The notes under the pieces are model-generated. The model did no database searches, was not told where the DNA came from, and worked only from the letters and a program-made list of their open reading frames with translations. A stretch of DNA of 64,000 bases from Bdellovibrionales bacterium (GTDB taxonomy: Bacteria > Bdellovibrionota > UBA1018). Numbering within the stretch: position 1 is the stretch's first letter; the number at the start of each line of letters is the position of its first letter. The position numbers were made by a program, and so were the translations under genes. The stretch is taken from NCBI GenBank assembly GCA_947380295.1, contig CANCQK010000006.1, positions 1-64,000 on the forward strand, written 5' to 3'. This document shows positions 35,352 through 44,730 of this stretch, piece after piece.

Positions 35352-36445
35352 TTGACGTTAAGCCCAACCCATCCCCATCGAACTCGTTTTCGGTTATGGT
35401 GATTCATTCCCTCGAGATAAGAGACCAAGGATTCTGTACGAATGTGTCCACCAATTGACGCGTGGCGCAACATGAGTTGCCCCTGGGAATTGCGCACTGC
35501 AATACCCTGATGACTCACTAAAACAGCGTGTTTTGGGCTTTTCTCTCGGACAAAGTTAATGATGGCTCCGCTCGGAATTTGACTAAATACTTTCTTGATA
35601 CTCTCTAAAGGAAGGTAGGCAACCCGGACTTTCTTGATCTCGACTGGAACTGATGCAATTTCTCGATCTAAACCCTGACGATGCACTTGATCACTGATCC
35701 ACTGGCTGCGGTGAAGAGTTCGATCCTCGGCCTGAACCTGGATCTGAGAAGATGTCGCTAGGTCTGCGGTAATATCTTTAAGAACTTGAGACTTCTCATT
35801 ATTCGGAATCCAGTCAGCCTCAACAAAGTGATTTCGATTAGAAAAACTCGGCTGAGCATCTCGGTACCTCACCTCAATCAGTCGTTGAAAAAGGTCTGCC
35901 GATGAATCGCTGCGACTCAGAGCAATGACCGTTTCTACAAAAGTGGTGCAATCCAGTTTTTCTGGAAAGAGAGGAGCAGAGTCACTTACCATTTTTTTAC
36001 CAAGAAGATCTCGAATCTCACTACGAAGCAGGGGCCCGTTCTCTAGGGCTGCGCTCCAAAAGTCAACTCGCTCAGGAGTTGACTTAGAATGAAGTCGCTG
36101 AAACTCGCTTTCAAGCCAAGTTTGTTTAACAGGAGAAGATTCCGACGAGATTAAGGGCACTTGAGCGATGCCACGAACATCTTGTCTCAGGGAATGACTC
36201 CGATCCATCAGTCCATAAAACAAGAGTAAAAAAGAAAATGCCAAAGCTACTGCCCCTACAGCGTAGTAGGCCCCATGAAGCGCCTGAAACTGTTTACTGC
36301 GACCCGACGAGGGAACGGTGGGTTTAGTTCTGCTAGGTCGACGTGCCACAACCGCTGGTGAGCTTTTTTTCTTACTTCGAGTGACCTTAGACGGTTTCTT
36401 TGCGGTTTTGGTCGTCTTCTTTTTAGCAGTCATTTTCTTTATCAT
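35300..36445 (-). CDS. DUF1460-family NlpC/P60-like amidase, membrane anchored
   Basis: The 381-residue protein starts with a Lys/Ser-rich cytoplasmic tail (K-K-K-T-T-K-T-A-K-K) and one membrane segment (about residues 62-84). The rest is periplasmic. L-D-C-T-T-F-V-E-T-V near residue 179 is the catalytic Cys motif of DUF1460 (N-acetylmuramoyl-L-alanine amidase-like, papain fold), and A-V-L-V-S-H-Q-G and R-H-A-S later supply candidate His. DUF1460 proteins are thought to act on peptidoglycan or other amides. The ATG at 36443-36445 with GGGGGA upstream is preferred. The 3' end overlaps parB by 52 bases in opposite orientation. Confidence 0.82.
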   Translation of the reverse strand: MIKKMTAKKKTTKTAKKPSKVTRSKKKSSPAVVARRPSRTKPTVPSSGRSKQFQALHGAYYAVGAVALAFSFLLLFYGLMDRSHSLRQDVRGIAQVPLISSESSPVKQTWLESEFQRLHSKSTPERVDFWSAALENGPLLRSEIRDLLGKKMVSDSAPLFPEKLDCTTFVETVIALSRSDSSADLFQRLIEVRYRDAQPSFSNRNHFVEADWIPNNEKSQVLKDITADLATSSQIQVQAEDRTLHRSQWISDQVHRQGLDREIASVPVEIKKVRVAYLPLESIKKVFSQIPSGAIINFVREKSPKHAVLVSHQGIAVRNSQGQLMLRHASIGGHIRTESLVSYLEGMNHHNRKRVRWGWVGLNVNQIKSSSPSKILRKDAM

Positions 36446-36535
36446 GAGTCCCCCTTCTCCAAATGTCGGCAAATCTCTCATTTTGATTAACCCCCATTTC
36501 TTGACCCTGAAAAAAATTCCTTCTATAAATTTCCA

Positions 36536-37597
36536 ATGAACTTAAAACAGACACAACCTTGGCTACCCTCTGAACGAATTGAAAGCTTGATTCAACTAGA
36601 ACCGGCTTTGGTGATTTTCTTACTCGTTGTGGGCTCGTGGGTGGCGTCGCGCCTCTTCGTTAGCCAACTCTCGGCAGATCGCCGAAGAACGATGAGGGAA
36701 CTCTTCAGTAATCTTTCCTATCATCTGGCCTTTGGGGTCACCCTTTTTACTCTTTATTCAGGATTAACTCGCGTCCATCTGGAAACGGTCGCAGTAGAGC
36801 GACTCTCCACTTACATTGGATTCGCTACGATTCTGTCCGGAGCAATCGTTTTTGTTAAGGTTTGTCGAATTTTAGTTTTCCAGTATCTTTTCCTCAGTCA
36901 TATGCGAGTGGCGTTCCCAGTTTTACTGGTCAACCTATTTACGCTCTTACTCTCTCTGATTCTGGGGACTTGGTTAGGGGCAGAAGTCTTTAACCTGCGG
37001 GTCACACCCATTTTAGCAACATCAGCAATTTTCTCCTTGGTTCTCGGTCTCGCGCTCCAGGATACGTTGGGAAATCTCTTTGCTGGCGTAGCTCTCCAGT
37101 TCGATAAACCGTATGAAATCGGAGACTGGATCGAAATTTCCAGCAACTCTCAAAAATGGGTAGGTCGTGTTCATGAAATCTCTTGGCGAGCGACAGTTCT
37201 CATCGCAATGACTGAAGAGTCGATTACCATCCCGAATCGCCTGATGTCACAAGGTGAGATTTCTAACTTTTCGACCAAATTCAGGAGTATCGTGCGATCA
37301 CTTCTTTTCCGACTTCCTTTTGGGGTTCCAGCTGAAAGAATCAAGTCCATCTTAATTGCAGCTGCTGAGAAAGTGCCTGAAGTCAGGAGCCACCCTAAAC
37401 CTAGGGTTCTCATTACGGAGACCACCGAATCCTGGGTTGGCTTTAAATTGGTTTTTAATATCGACGATTATGGACTTCACTTTAGAATTAGCGATCGAGT
37501 CTACGGTGAGGTCCTGCGTGAACTTGACCAACAAGGATTTCAACTTGCAAGCCACCGCGTCCAACTCGCTCAAAATGAAATGGCCCAAGTGACCTGA
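36536..37597 (+). CDS. MscS-family mechanosensitive channel
   Basis: The 353-residue membrane protein has an N-terminal group of helices and then the MscS core. The Gly/Ala-rich pore helix I-F-S-L-V-L-G-L-A-L-Q-D-T-L-G-N-L-F-A-G is followed by the beta domain D-K-P-Y-E-I-G-D-W-I-E-I and the loop T-E-E-S-I-T-I-P-N-R-L. It opens on membrane tension to release solutes. Four to five membrane segments are visible, one or two more than E. coli MscS. It is transcribed divergently from the DUF1460 gene. Confidence 0.92.
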   Translation: MNLKQTQPWLPSERIESLIQLEPALVIFLLVVGSWVASRLFVSQLSADRRRTMRELFSNLSYHLAFGVTLFTLYSGLTRVHLETVAVERLSTYIGFATILSGAIVFVKVCRILVFQYLFLSHMRVAFPVLLVNLFTLLLSLILGTWLGAEVFNLRVTPILATSAIFSLVLGLALQDTLGNLFAGVALQFDKPYEIGDWIEISSNSQKWVGRVHEISWRATVLIAMTEESITIPNRLMSQGEISNFSTKFRSIVRSLLFRLPFGVPAERIKSILIAAAEKVPEVRSHPKPRVLITETTESWVGFKLVFNIDDYGLHFRISDRVYGEVLRELDQQGFQLASHRVQLAQNEMAQVT

Positions 37598-37666
37598 TGA
37601 TCAGAACCTGAGATAAAAAACTCAGGCACGTTTTGTGCAGGCCCCGCCCGCTAACTGAGGGTCTGT

Positions 37667-38095
37667 GTGGAAAAGAGAAAAAATCATCGCTTTGAATTCG
37701 TAGGACAAGTTTCTTGGGATTACTTTGCAAAATCAGAAGGGGGTAAATCAGGCGATCTACTCAACATTTCGCGTAGCGGGTGCTTGTTCAAGACCCACCA
37801 CGCCGTCGAAAGCCGAAGATGGCTAAGGCTGCTGGCGCAAGAAGAATCAAGCCAGGTCGGGGTGGTCATTATCGGTCGCGTAGTTCGCGCAACACGTTTA
37901 ATTCACTCCGTACCTGGCCTAAAATCTGTCTCGGACTCTTATGGAACTCTTTATGGAATTGAGTTCACGTTTCCGAATTACTTTTCGCTGGCTTCAACTG
38001 AGGAAATCTCAGCCTTATCGACCAGGAACTTAATGGCGCGCTCTTGTCTCATTCGAAACTCGAGGTCACCTTTGCGTCCTGGATTCTTGGCGTAG
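37667..38095 (+). CDS. PilZ-domain protein, 3' end overlaps tig
   Basis: The 142-residue product starts with GTG after a GAGG site. It shows the two c-di-GMP motifs of PilZ: R-K-N-H-R (R-x3-R) at residues 4-8 and N-I-S-R-S-G ([D/N]-x-S-x-x-G) further on. It probably senses cyclic di-GMP in the cytosol. The last 38 codons lie antisense to the end of tig, and their sequence (S-T-R-N-L-M-A-R-S) looks like a read-through tail rather than a domain. The true product may end close to residue 105 in relatives. Confidence 0.72.
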   Translation: MEKRKNHRFEFVGQVSWDYFAKSEGGKSGDLLNISRSGCLFKTHHAVESRRWLRLLAQEESSQVGVVIIGRVVRATRLIHSVPGLKSVSDSYGTLYGIEFTFPNYFSLASTEEISALSTRNLMARSCLIRNSRSPLRPGFLA

Positions 38096-39375
38096 AAATC
38101 TTCAAGCTGGCTGATCTCGATTTGAGAGGACTTGGATTGATTAGCGATCTCAGATTGCACTTCGCTGTCAGAAACAGTGATCTTCTCCTGTCCAGAGATG
38201 CTTTCCAAAATCAAGCTGGCTCGAACCTGGTTCTCTGCACGAGACCTCAAAGTTTTGAGATCTCCGCGAATGCTGTCCTGGATAACCTTTTCAGGATAGC
38301 CCTGGCGCTTGAGTTCTTCACTCCACTCTTTTGCAAGAAGCTGAGTTTGGGAGTCTACCAAAGCCGATGGCACGTCGAATGGGTTTCTCTCAATCAACTG
38401 AGAAACAATGGCGCTTTGCAGTTTGCTTTCGGATTCCTGAGTTCGCTCACGAACGAGGTAATCCTTAGCTTTTGCTTTCAGGTCAGCAATGGACTCATAG
38501 CCCATTTGCTTTACGAACTCATCGTCCAACTCTGGGAGCTTCTTTTCTTTTACTTCCTGAGCAGTCACGTTGAACTCAGCTTCTTTGTTAGCAATCGCTT
38601 GAGCTTCGCTAATTTCAGTGCCTGCGCCATAATTCTCAGGAAAGCGGATACGGAAAGTTTTAGACTCCCCGGCTCTCATTCCAATCAATTGATCTTCAAA
38701 TCCAGGAATCATGGAGTTGGAGCCGATCTCAATGAGGCGGCTGCCTTTCATATCTTCTCTGTGCTCGATGCCAGAATCGGTCACAATGCCGCCTGAGAAA
38801 GAAGCATCTACGAAGTCGCCTTTTTCTGCAGGACGAGATGACGAAGTTCCGTCAGCCTTTGCCAGGCCGCCGCCAACCGGAACCAGCTGGGCCTGAGAGT
38901 CGAGCAGGTTTTTCACCACTTTTTCGACCATTTCGTCCGTGACAGAAACCACTTCGCGGTTCAATTTCAAACCGGTGTAGTTTTTAGCCTGAACTTCAGG
39001 AAAAATCTCAACAATAGCAGTGTAAACTAAGTCCTGATCTTCTTGAATTGAATGATCATGCGCGCCTTCGCCAGTTTTATGGGCGGAGGTATCAATTTTT
39101 GGCTGTCCAACCGGGCTCAAAGACTCCTGGCGAACCGCTGCATCGAAAGACTCATCGATGAGTGAGTGCAACACGCGATGACGCACATCGTCGCCATAGA
39201 ATTGCTTAATCATGGAGATTGGCGCTTGGCCTGGGCGAAAGCCCTTGAGGGTTGCGCTCTTTTGAACACTCATGAAACCGCGATCTAAGTGAGATTTCAC
39301 TTCTTCGGCGGGAACGCGAACTTTAAGTTTACGAACAATACTGGAGGTTTTTTCAACTTCTACGTTAAATTTCAT
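37978..39375 (-). CDS. tig: Trigger factor
   Basis: The 465-residue ribosome-associated chaperone has the N-terminal ribosome-binding signature G-F-R-P-G-Q-A-P (loop near residues 45-52). A FKBP-type prolyl isomerase domain follows (I-E-I-G-S-N-S-M-I-P-G-F-E-D-Q-L-I-G-M), then helical arms starting K-L-P-E-L-D-D-E-F-V. The FKBP domain carries an extra insert near S-S-R-P-A-E-K. Trigger factor folds nascent chains at the exit tunnel. It lies 32 bases after truA and is the last gene of the leftward string. Confidence 0.96.
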   Translation of the reverse strand: MKFNVEVEKTSSIVRKLKVRVPAEEVKSHLDRGFMSVQKSATLKGFRPGQAPISMIKQFYGDDVRHRVLHSLIDESFDAAVRQESLSPVGQPKIDTSAHKTGEGAHDHSIQEDQDLVYTAIVEIFPEVQAKNYTGLKLNREVVSVTDEMVEKVVKNLLDSQAQLVPVGGGLAKADGTSSSRPAEKGDFVDASFSGGIVTDSGIEHREDMKGSRLIEIGSNSMIPGFEDQLIGMRAGESKTFRIRFPENYGAGTEISEAQAIANKEAEFNVTAQEVKEKKLPELDDEFVKQMGYESIADLKAKAKDYLVRERTQESESKLQSAIVSQLIERNPFDVPSALVDSQTQLLAKEWSEELKRQGYPEKVIQDSIRGDLKTLRSRAENQVRASLILESISGQEKITVSDSEVQSEIANQSKSSQIEISQLEDFYAKNPGRKGDLEFRMRQERAIKFLVDKAEISSVEASEK

Positions 39376-39407
39376 GGGGTTTTTCTAGACTAGACCGACC
39401 TAAAATG

Positions 39408-40250
39408 TCAAGGTTTCCCTTGCCAATTGAGCTGAAATGAGTCCGGGTACCAGACCCGTTCCAACCAGAGGGCTCGGGCTGGAGCCGTAGGCCCGACAGC
39501 GTTTCGATCTTGAGTCTCAAGGATCTGCTTGAAGCACTCGGGTGACCGCCTCCCCTCGCCGACCTGAAGCAGAGTCCCAGCGATTCCGCGGACCATTTGC
39601 TTAAGAAATCCAGTACCCACCACTCGAACTCTCACCAGGCCAGTTCCATGCGCCTGAAGGAATACCCCTGGCGCCTCAAGCACCACCTCAGCCTCGATGA
39701 TCTTTCGAACGGTTGGGCCGGGCTTCGACCCAGAGGCTTGAAAAGGCTTAAAGTCATGCTCTCCCAGTAGGCAACTCAAACCCCGGTTCATCGCCTCGAG
39801 ATCTAGAGTTTTTCGAATCCACCAGCTATAGGGCTCAAGACCGGGGATCGCCGCTGAACCCTGTTGGAAGTAGTAAGAGTACTGCTTTTGAACTGCACTT
39901 CTTTGAGCATGAAAGTCTAGTGCAACAGGTTGAAGCGACAAAACTTGAATGTCCGAGGGCAAAAGCCCGTTCATCGCTCGAAATAGGACTTGGCTATCCC
40001 ACTCCTTAACCCTGAGCACGAAGTGCCCTACTTGGCCGATCGCATGAACTCCAGAGTCGGTTCTCCCGCTTCCAACTACCGAGATGCACTCTCCTGTAAT
40101 TTTTTCCAACGTCCGCTCAAGAGTTTCCTGAATACTGGCAAATTTCGGCTGACGCTGCCAACCGCTGTAGGCTTTGCCCACATAGCTGGTCAAAAAGGCA
40201 TACTTCCAAACGAGGGGAGCACTCTCAGTATTCAAAGGCAAAACCAACAA
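39408..40250 (-). CDS. truA: tRNA pseudouridine synthase A
   Basis: The 280-residue enzyme makes pseudouridine at positions 38-40 of the tRNA anticodon stem. G-S-G-R-T-D-S-G-V-H-A contains the catalytic Asp, and Y-x-G-W-Q-R-Q-P near residue 28 is the family N-terminal motif. The length is normal. The start overlaps the preceding barrel-protein gene by 26 bases, indicating coupling. Confidence 0.95.
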   Translation of the reverse strand: MLVLPLNTESAPLVWKYAFLTSYVGKAYSGWQRQPKFASIQETLERTLEKITGECISVVGSGRTDSGVHAIGQVGHFVLRVKEWDSQVLFRAMNGLLPSDIQVLSLQPVALDFHAQRSAVQKQYSYYFQQGSAAIPGLEPYSWWIRKTLDLEAMNRGLSCLLGEHDFKPFQASGSKPGPTVRKIIEAEVVLEAPGVFLQAHGTGLVRVRVVGTGFLKQMVRGIAGTLLQVGEGRRSPECFKQILETQDRNAVGPTAPARALWLERVWYPDSFQLNWQGKP

Positions 40251-41259
40251 AAACTCCTGAATTCTGAGCCTTAAGCTGACCGCTCAGCGGAAAATATTGA
40301 ATATAATCGACAGTGAAAAAACTATGCTGAATCTTATGATTCGCATAGAGGTCCCAGTGCATTTCTTTAGACATCCAATCCAAGAGCACGGAAATACCAA
40401 TCGACGTGTAAACTGCCCAACTTAATCCTAAAATGTTAGGCTTTGAATCACTTCGATTTTCCCAGTACCCCAAAGCTGTTGGACCTACCATGATTGAGGG
40501 CCGTAAAATCTGGAATAGGTTAAACCGGTAGTTTAAGGCCAACGAGGCCGGAAATGCAAAAAACTGAAACTGAGTTTGGGAACTCTGTGGAAACAACTGA
40601 CCAGTCCTGGGGTCAGTAATCGTGGTAGCCAATTGCCCCGTACCCGAGAACACGCTCACCCCGAAAATCCCAATAATCCCCAAACTCCCAAAAAGCTCGC
40701 TATAAATCGGTTGAAACTCGTAAAATCCGGAAAGATCCGTAGAGGAATTTTGTCCATAGAGGGTTTTGAAATCGACAGAACCCGATCCCGAACTCAGCGA
40801 ATAGTTTTGACTGACTGACTTAATACCGTACCTCAAACCAAAGGAACGAGAGATCCCACCAGGCATTTTCATTTTCAGCTCTGATTTTCCCTCCCTTACC
40901 GCTTGAATAGCGCCCCCTTCAGTTTTTGGTTCAAGTTTTTTTCTCTCCTGATCAGTGTAATATTCTCCACTGACATCTGGCACTAGAGACGGATCTTCTC
41001 GGCGGAGTTGCTCAATATGCCCAGTGGCCGCACCTTCCGAAGAGGGTTTATTCGAGAACTGTTTTTGAATGCCCCTGATATAGGAATCTCCAGAACTTTC
41101 ACTTCCGCTCTGAACACTTCCTTCTTTCAAAAGTTGATCAATATAAGGCTGATTAGAGGACTCGTCAGACGTCGCCCCAGAACTCAACTGGGGCGTGCTG
41201 AAAAGCAGGACAACTGCGGCTGCGAAGCATATCCTGTCATTCGACCCTCTAGGTAACAT
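40225..41259 (-). CDS. Putative outer-membrane barrel protein, partner of CFI-box protein
   Basis: The 344-residue protein has a signal peptide (R-I-C-F-A-A-A-V-V-L-L-F, S-S-G-A cleavage). About 110 residues of disordered, Ser/Glu-rich sequence with repeated Y-I-D/R-Q-L/G-I-type elements follow. The C-terminal half shows alternating strands with Gly/aromatic periodicity and ends G-V-F-V-G-F-A-F-E-Y, as barrel proteins do. The ATG at 41257-41259 with GGGGGAA five bases upstream is chosen. It overlaps the stop of the CFI-box gene by 11 bases. The tight coupling suggests that the two products act together at the cell surface. Function unknown. Confidence 0.65.
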   Translation of the reverse strand: MLPRGSNDRICFAAAVVLLFSTPQLSSGATSDESSNQPYIDQLLKEGSVQSGSESSGDSYIRGIQKQFSNKPSSEGAATGHIEQLRREDPSLVPDVSGEYYTDQERKKLEPKTEGGAIQAVREGKSELKMKMPGGISRSFGLRYGIKSVSQNYSLSSGSGSVDFKTLYGQNSSTDLSGFYEFQPIYSELFGSLGIIGIFGVSVFSGTGQLATTITDPRTGQLFPQSSQTQFQFFAFPASLALNYRFNLFQILRPSIMVGPTALGYWENRSDSKPNILGLSWAVYTSIGISVLLDWMSKEMHWDLYANHKIQHSFFTVDYIQYFPLSGQLKAQNSGVFVGFAFEY

Positions 41260-42832
41260 GCAAATTCCCCCGTCGATTGAAAACAAACCAAAGCCCAATC
41301 AACCCAAATCCTGAAAAACCCAATAGAACTAAAAGCCCAGGGTGAAGACAAAGCCAAGCAATCATCTCTAATTTAGAAAGCCCCAAAAGCACGGGTACTC
41401 GAGCCCATGGATGATCATCGAGCCAACCCGCAGCACCAGGGGACCAACTGTAATACCAGCCCACAAAGGCTTGACCTGGAGTCGAGGTCAAAAGTACTCG
41501 ATCTCTAAACTCTCTAAGCATCTGCACCGGAGGCGCCTCGGTCGACTGAAACGCCGCCGTCGCAACAAAGCATTTCGTATCTGACGGCAAAAATCCGTAC
41601 ACATTCGCGGTAGCAATCGGTCCAAACCCAGTGCATCCCTGCTGAACTAATGATGTTGGAGGAAATGTAGGAGTTGTCCCAACTCTGGCAATGGGCGGAG
41701 TGTAAATCCCGGCGGCATCTTGAATCAAAAAACCCAGGTAATAGTTGATCGCATTTGAAGCAGTAGAATTCTCAAAACCAGTGGCGAAGTACATGGCATT
41801 TTTGTAATTACCGTAGCTTGTAGAAATGCCTGTGTTGGCCGTTAAGAAACTAGAACTGAGATCAGGAGCGGTATTCAAACTCGCCTTTTTAAAAACGGTA
41901 ATGAAATTTAAGCCCTCAGCCATTCCCGTATTACTCGTTAAACTGAACTGCGAAGCATCAATGTACACGCGGCCATCATCTGGCTTCAGAGTCACGGCGG
42001 AGAGATCGGGGCAGGTAAAGGTTGAGGCCGAACTTTGAAAACTAAACTTCACTGGTCTGCTAGTTTCTACCGGTGAACCCGTAGGCAAAGCAGTAGGCTG
42101 GGCATTGGGGACCGTTTGGATCAAAAAATTCAAACTCAAACTTTTAGCGCCTGTTCCCGGGTCAGCCGGTACTCCAGCACTACAAAAGTCGAGGGGAGTA
42201 GACAGATCTGAAACATCGGCACAGACGTCATTCGGATAAAAATAAACCGTGAAGTTCTGTCCTGAAATCCTCGCTGCGTAATAAGGTGCGCTTTTGTCAG
42301 TCGAACTCGTTGTTGTCAGCACCCGGCTGTAAATATCTTTAGCTAAACACAGTTGATCATTACACACCCCCTGATCACTTCCTACGATCGGAATATAACG
42401 AGATCCTGACCCCGTAGGAGAACTTACCCCGGGGATTTGAAGCATAATGACTGGATTCGAGCCTGTCTGAATGGTGGAGGTCGTTGAAATCCTCACTCCA
42501 ATGGCATTCTTAAAGTTTGCTGTATCGACCGATGGGACGTTGAAAACAGTCGAGCTACCTGAGCTGCTTAACTGAGAATAGCCAGCATTTTTCGAGAGAT
42601 CAATTCCGTTGCCATCACTGCTGATGGTCGGATCGAGAAACGCCCCATTCGCGAGTGTCGCTCCTCGAATTAAATAATAGAATGTCTTATCTCCGAGCAC
42701 ATAAGGGGTCGGGGACGGATCAGGCAGGGTCCAGTTTTGAGGGGTAATGGTCAGGGTCGCCATTGCTTCTGGGCCCATGAACATGACCCACCCCAGTATG
42801 AATTTAAAACCGAACCAGGCTGATTTCCTCAC
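41249..42832 (-). CDS. CFI-box-CTERM surface protein
   Basis: The 527-residue protein has a signal peptide and a long Ser/Thr/Asn-rich extracellular region with several Cys (F-T-C-P, D-V-C-A-D, D-F-C-S-A). From residue 421 it carries C-F-V-A-T-A-A-F, then L-R-E-F-R-D-R-V-L-L, G-W-Y-Y-S-W-S-P-G-A-A. It ends with a hydrophobic segment (about 490-518) and a basic tail N-R-R-G-N. This is the CFI-box-CTERM module, whose role resembles a sorting or anchoring signal but is not established. It is 16 bases after asd and overlaps the barrel gene, so it sits inside an otherwise housekeeping operon. Confidence 0.82.
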   Translation of the reverse strand: MRKSAWFGFKFILGWVMFMGPEAMATLTITPQNWTLPDPSPTPYVLGDKTFYYLIRGATLANGAFLDPTISSDGNGIDLSKNAGYSQLSSSGSSTVFNVPSVDTANFKNAIGVRISTTSTIQTGSNPVIMLQIPGVSSPTGSGSRYIPIVGSDQGVCNDQLCLAKDIYSRVLTTTSSTDKSAPYYAARISGQNFTVYFYPNDVCADVSDLSTPLDFCSAGVPADPGTGAKSLSLNFLIQTVPNAQPTALPTGSPVETSRPVKFSFQSSASTFTCPDLSAVTLKPDDGRVYIDASQFSLTSNTGMAEGLNFITVFKKASLNTAPDLSSSFLTANTGISTSYGNYKNAMYFATGFENSTASNAINYYLGFLIQDAAGIYTPPIARVGTTPTFPPTSLVQQGCTGFGPIATANVYGFLPSDTKCFVATAAFQSTEAPPVQMLREFRDRVLLTSTPGQAFVGWYYSWSPGAAGWLDDHPWARVPVLLGLSKLEMIAWLCLHPGLLVLLGFSGFGLIGLWFVFNRRGNLHVT

Positions 42833-42848
42833 TCGCTTACTCCCTTGC

Positions 42849-43922
42849 CTAACGAAGAGTTTTTAGCAGAACTTCACCGATTTGGACGGCGTTCAGTGCT
42901 GCTCCTTTTCTTAAATTATCAGACACACACCAAAGGTTCAGGCCATGGTCTACGGAAGGATCTCGACGCACTCTTCCGACGTAAACGGCATCGCGTCCGG
43001 AGGCACTCTCGACTCGATCTCCCTCGCCAGTCAATCCCATCGGATAAACTTGAGTATTAGGATCATCTTGGAGAATCACGCCCGGTTGAGCGGTCAAAGC
43101 GTGTCTCACATCTTCGATTTCAAATGATCGCTCGCACTCCACATTAATCGACTCTGAATGAGAGGAATAGGTAGGAACTCGAATCGCAGTGGCTGAAATT
43201 TTGAGCCCTGGCAAGTCTAGGATCTTTCGCGCCTCAGCCATCATTTTATGTTCTTCGCTGGTATATCCATCGTCTTTGAAGCCGCCAATCTGGGGAATAC
43301 AATTAAACGCGATGGAGTGAGCAAAGATCTGACACCCTACCTTTTCGCCCGCTAAAAACTTCTTAGTGTTTGCAGTGAGTTCGTCCATTGCTGCGGCGCC
43401 GGCTCCACTCGTGCTTTGATAAGTAGAAACCACCACGCGTTTGAGCCCCCAACGCTCTAGGATTGGCTTGAGCGCGACGACCATCTGAACCGTAGAGCAG
43501 TTAGGTCCTGCAATGATTCGCTCCTGGGGTAGAAACTCAGAGGGAGCTTTGGATCGAATTCGCTTTTCCAAGGCTTCTCCGTTGACTTCAGGCACGACCA
43601 AAAGGACATTCTGCTCCATCCGAAACGTTGCAGAATTGTCGACAACCCAGGCCCCTGCTTCAGCAGCTTGAGGAACCCATTCTTTAGACACCGCATCGGA
43701 AGCATCAAAGAAAACAAGGTCAGTTCCCGCAAAACAATTCTTTTCCAAAGCGTGACAGGAGTAGGTCTGGGATTTCCAGGTCAGGGTTTTTCCAACCGAC
43801 CGAAAAGAAGCGAAAAGCTTTAAAGTCTGAACAGGAAAGTTTCGCTCGTCCAAGATTTTTAAAAGTTGCTGACCAACAGCGCCTGTAGCACCAACAATCG
43901 CGATCTTAAGTCCGTTTTTCAT
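42849..43922 (-). CDS. asd: Aspartate-semialdehyde dehydrogenase
   Basis: The 357-residue enzyme converts aspartyl phosphate and NADPH to aspartate semialdehyde, feeding lysine, diaminopimelate, threonine and methionine synthesis. G-A-T-G-A-V-G binds NADP near residue 12, G-P-N-C-S-T contains the catalytic Cys, and the His of H-S-E-S (E/H in H-S-E) is in the substrate region. The ATG at 43920-43922 is preferred; it overlaps the end of pssA by 17 bases. A start eight codons earlier is also possible. Confidence 0.95.
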   Translation of the reverse strand: MKNGLKIAIVGATGAVGQQLLKILDERNFPVQTLKLFASFRSVGKTLTWKSQTYSCHALEKNCFAGTDLVFFDASDAVSKEWVPQAAEAGAWVVDNSATFRMEQNVLLVVPEVNGEALEKRIRSKAPSEFLPQERIIAGPNCSTVQMVVALKPILERWGLKRVVVSTYQSTSGAGAAAMDELTANTKKFLAGEKVGCQIFAHSIAFNCIPQIGGFKDDGYTSEEHKMMAEARKILDLPGLKISATAIRVPTYSSHSESINVECERSFEIEDVRHALTAQPGVILQDDPNTQVYPMGLTGEGDRVESASGRDAVYVGRVRRDPSVDHGLNLWCVSDNLRKGAALNAVQIGEVLLKTLR

Positions 43923-44679
43923 AAGCAGTGGCAGAGCTCCCTTCATTTACTCCTGAATCGGCAGGTGCCGTACCCACCAAGTCACGTCGGAAAATCAGTC
44001 CAAAAACATAGCGTAGCAAGCTTAAACAGATAAAGGCGCTCAAACTGATGAATAAAGTCATCTCTGGATTAATGACGACTAAGACCATCAGGAGCAAGCC
44101 CAACATCATGTATCCAAAGGTTGCTCTCGATCTCCAATTCAGCTCCTTGAATGAGGGAAATGGGAGTGTACTCACCATAAGCCCCGCCAAACCCACTGTC
44201 ATGGGCACAACAACAGGACTCTTTGCAGCATCTTGCCATTGGATTTTGTCACTAAAAAGTACAAATGTTGCCACAACCCCAGCCGCCATCGGAATTGGCA
44301 AACCTTGAAAAAATCCCTTAGGCTGAGCCGCGGTAGTTACGTTAAATCGAGCCAATCTCAAAGCCCCGCAAACGAGGTATAGGAATGCAACAATCCAGCC
44401 CAAGCGATCATAGGGCTCCAAAGCCCATTGATAGAGCAAAAAAGCAGGTGCGACGCCAAAGGAAAGTAAGTCAGATAAACTATCATACTCTACCCCAAAT
44501 TGACTGGTGGCCTTTGCCAACCGTGCAATACGCCCGTCGAGCATATCAAACACTCCAGCAGCGACAATTGCCCAAGCTGCCGTAGAAAATTCATGATGAG
44601 AGGAGGAAATGATAGAATAAAACCCGGAAAACATATTGGCAGTCGTAACAAGATTGGGCACCAGGTAAATTTTCTTCAT
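43906..44679 (-). CDS. pssA: CDP-diacylglycerol-serine O-phosphatidyltransferase
   Basis: The 257-residue membrane enzyme makes phosphatidylserine, the precursor of phosphatidylethanolamine. The CDP-alcohol phosphatidyltransferase motif D-G-x2-A-R-x8-G-x3-D-x3-D is complete in D-G-R-I-A-R...F-G-V-E-Y-D-S-L-S-D. About seven to eight hydrophobic segments follow. Its first residues M-K-K-I-Y-L-V-P-N-L-V-T-T-A-N are typical of type II PssA. It lies 51 bases after tsaB in the leftward string. No phosphatidylserine decarboxylase (psd) gene is in the window. Confidence 0.95.
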   Translation of the reverse strand: MKKIYLVPNLVTTANMFSGFYSIISSSHHEFSTAAWAIVAAGVFDMLDGRIARLAKATSQFGVEYDSLSDLLSFGVAPAFLLYQWALEPYDRLGWIVAFLYLVCGALRLARFNVTTAAQPKGFFQGLPIPMAAGVVATFVLFSDKIQWQDAAKSPVVVPMTVGLAGLMVSTLPFPSFKELNWRSRATFGYMMLGLLLMVLVVINPEMTLFISLSAFICLSLLRYVFGLIFRRDLVGTAPADSGVNEGSSATAYEKRT

Positions 44680-44730
44680 AGCTGAAAGTATACCTCAAAA
44701 ATCCTCAAACGCCGAACCAATTTGACTGAC

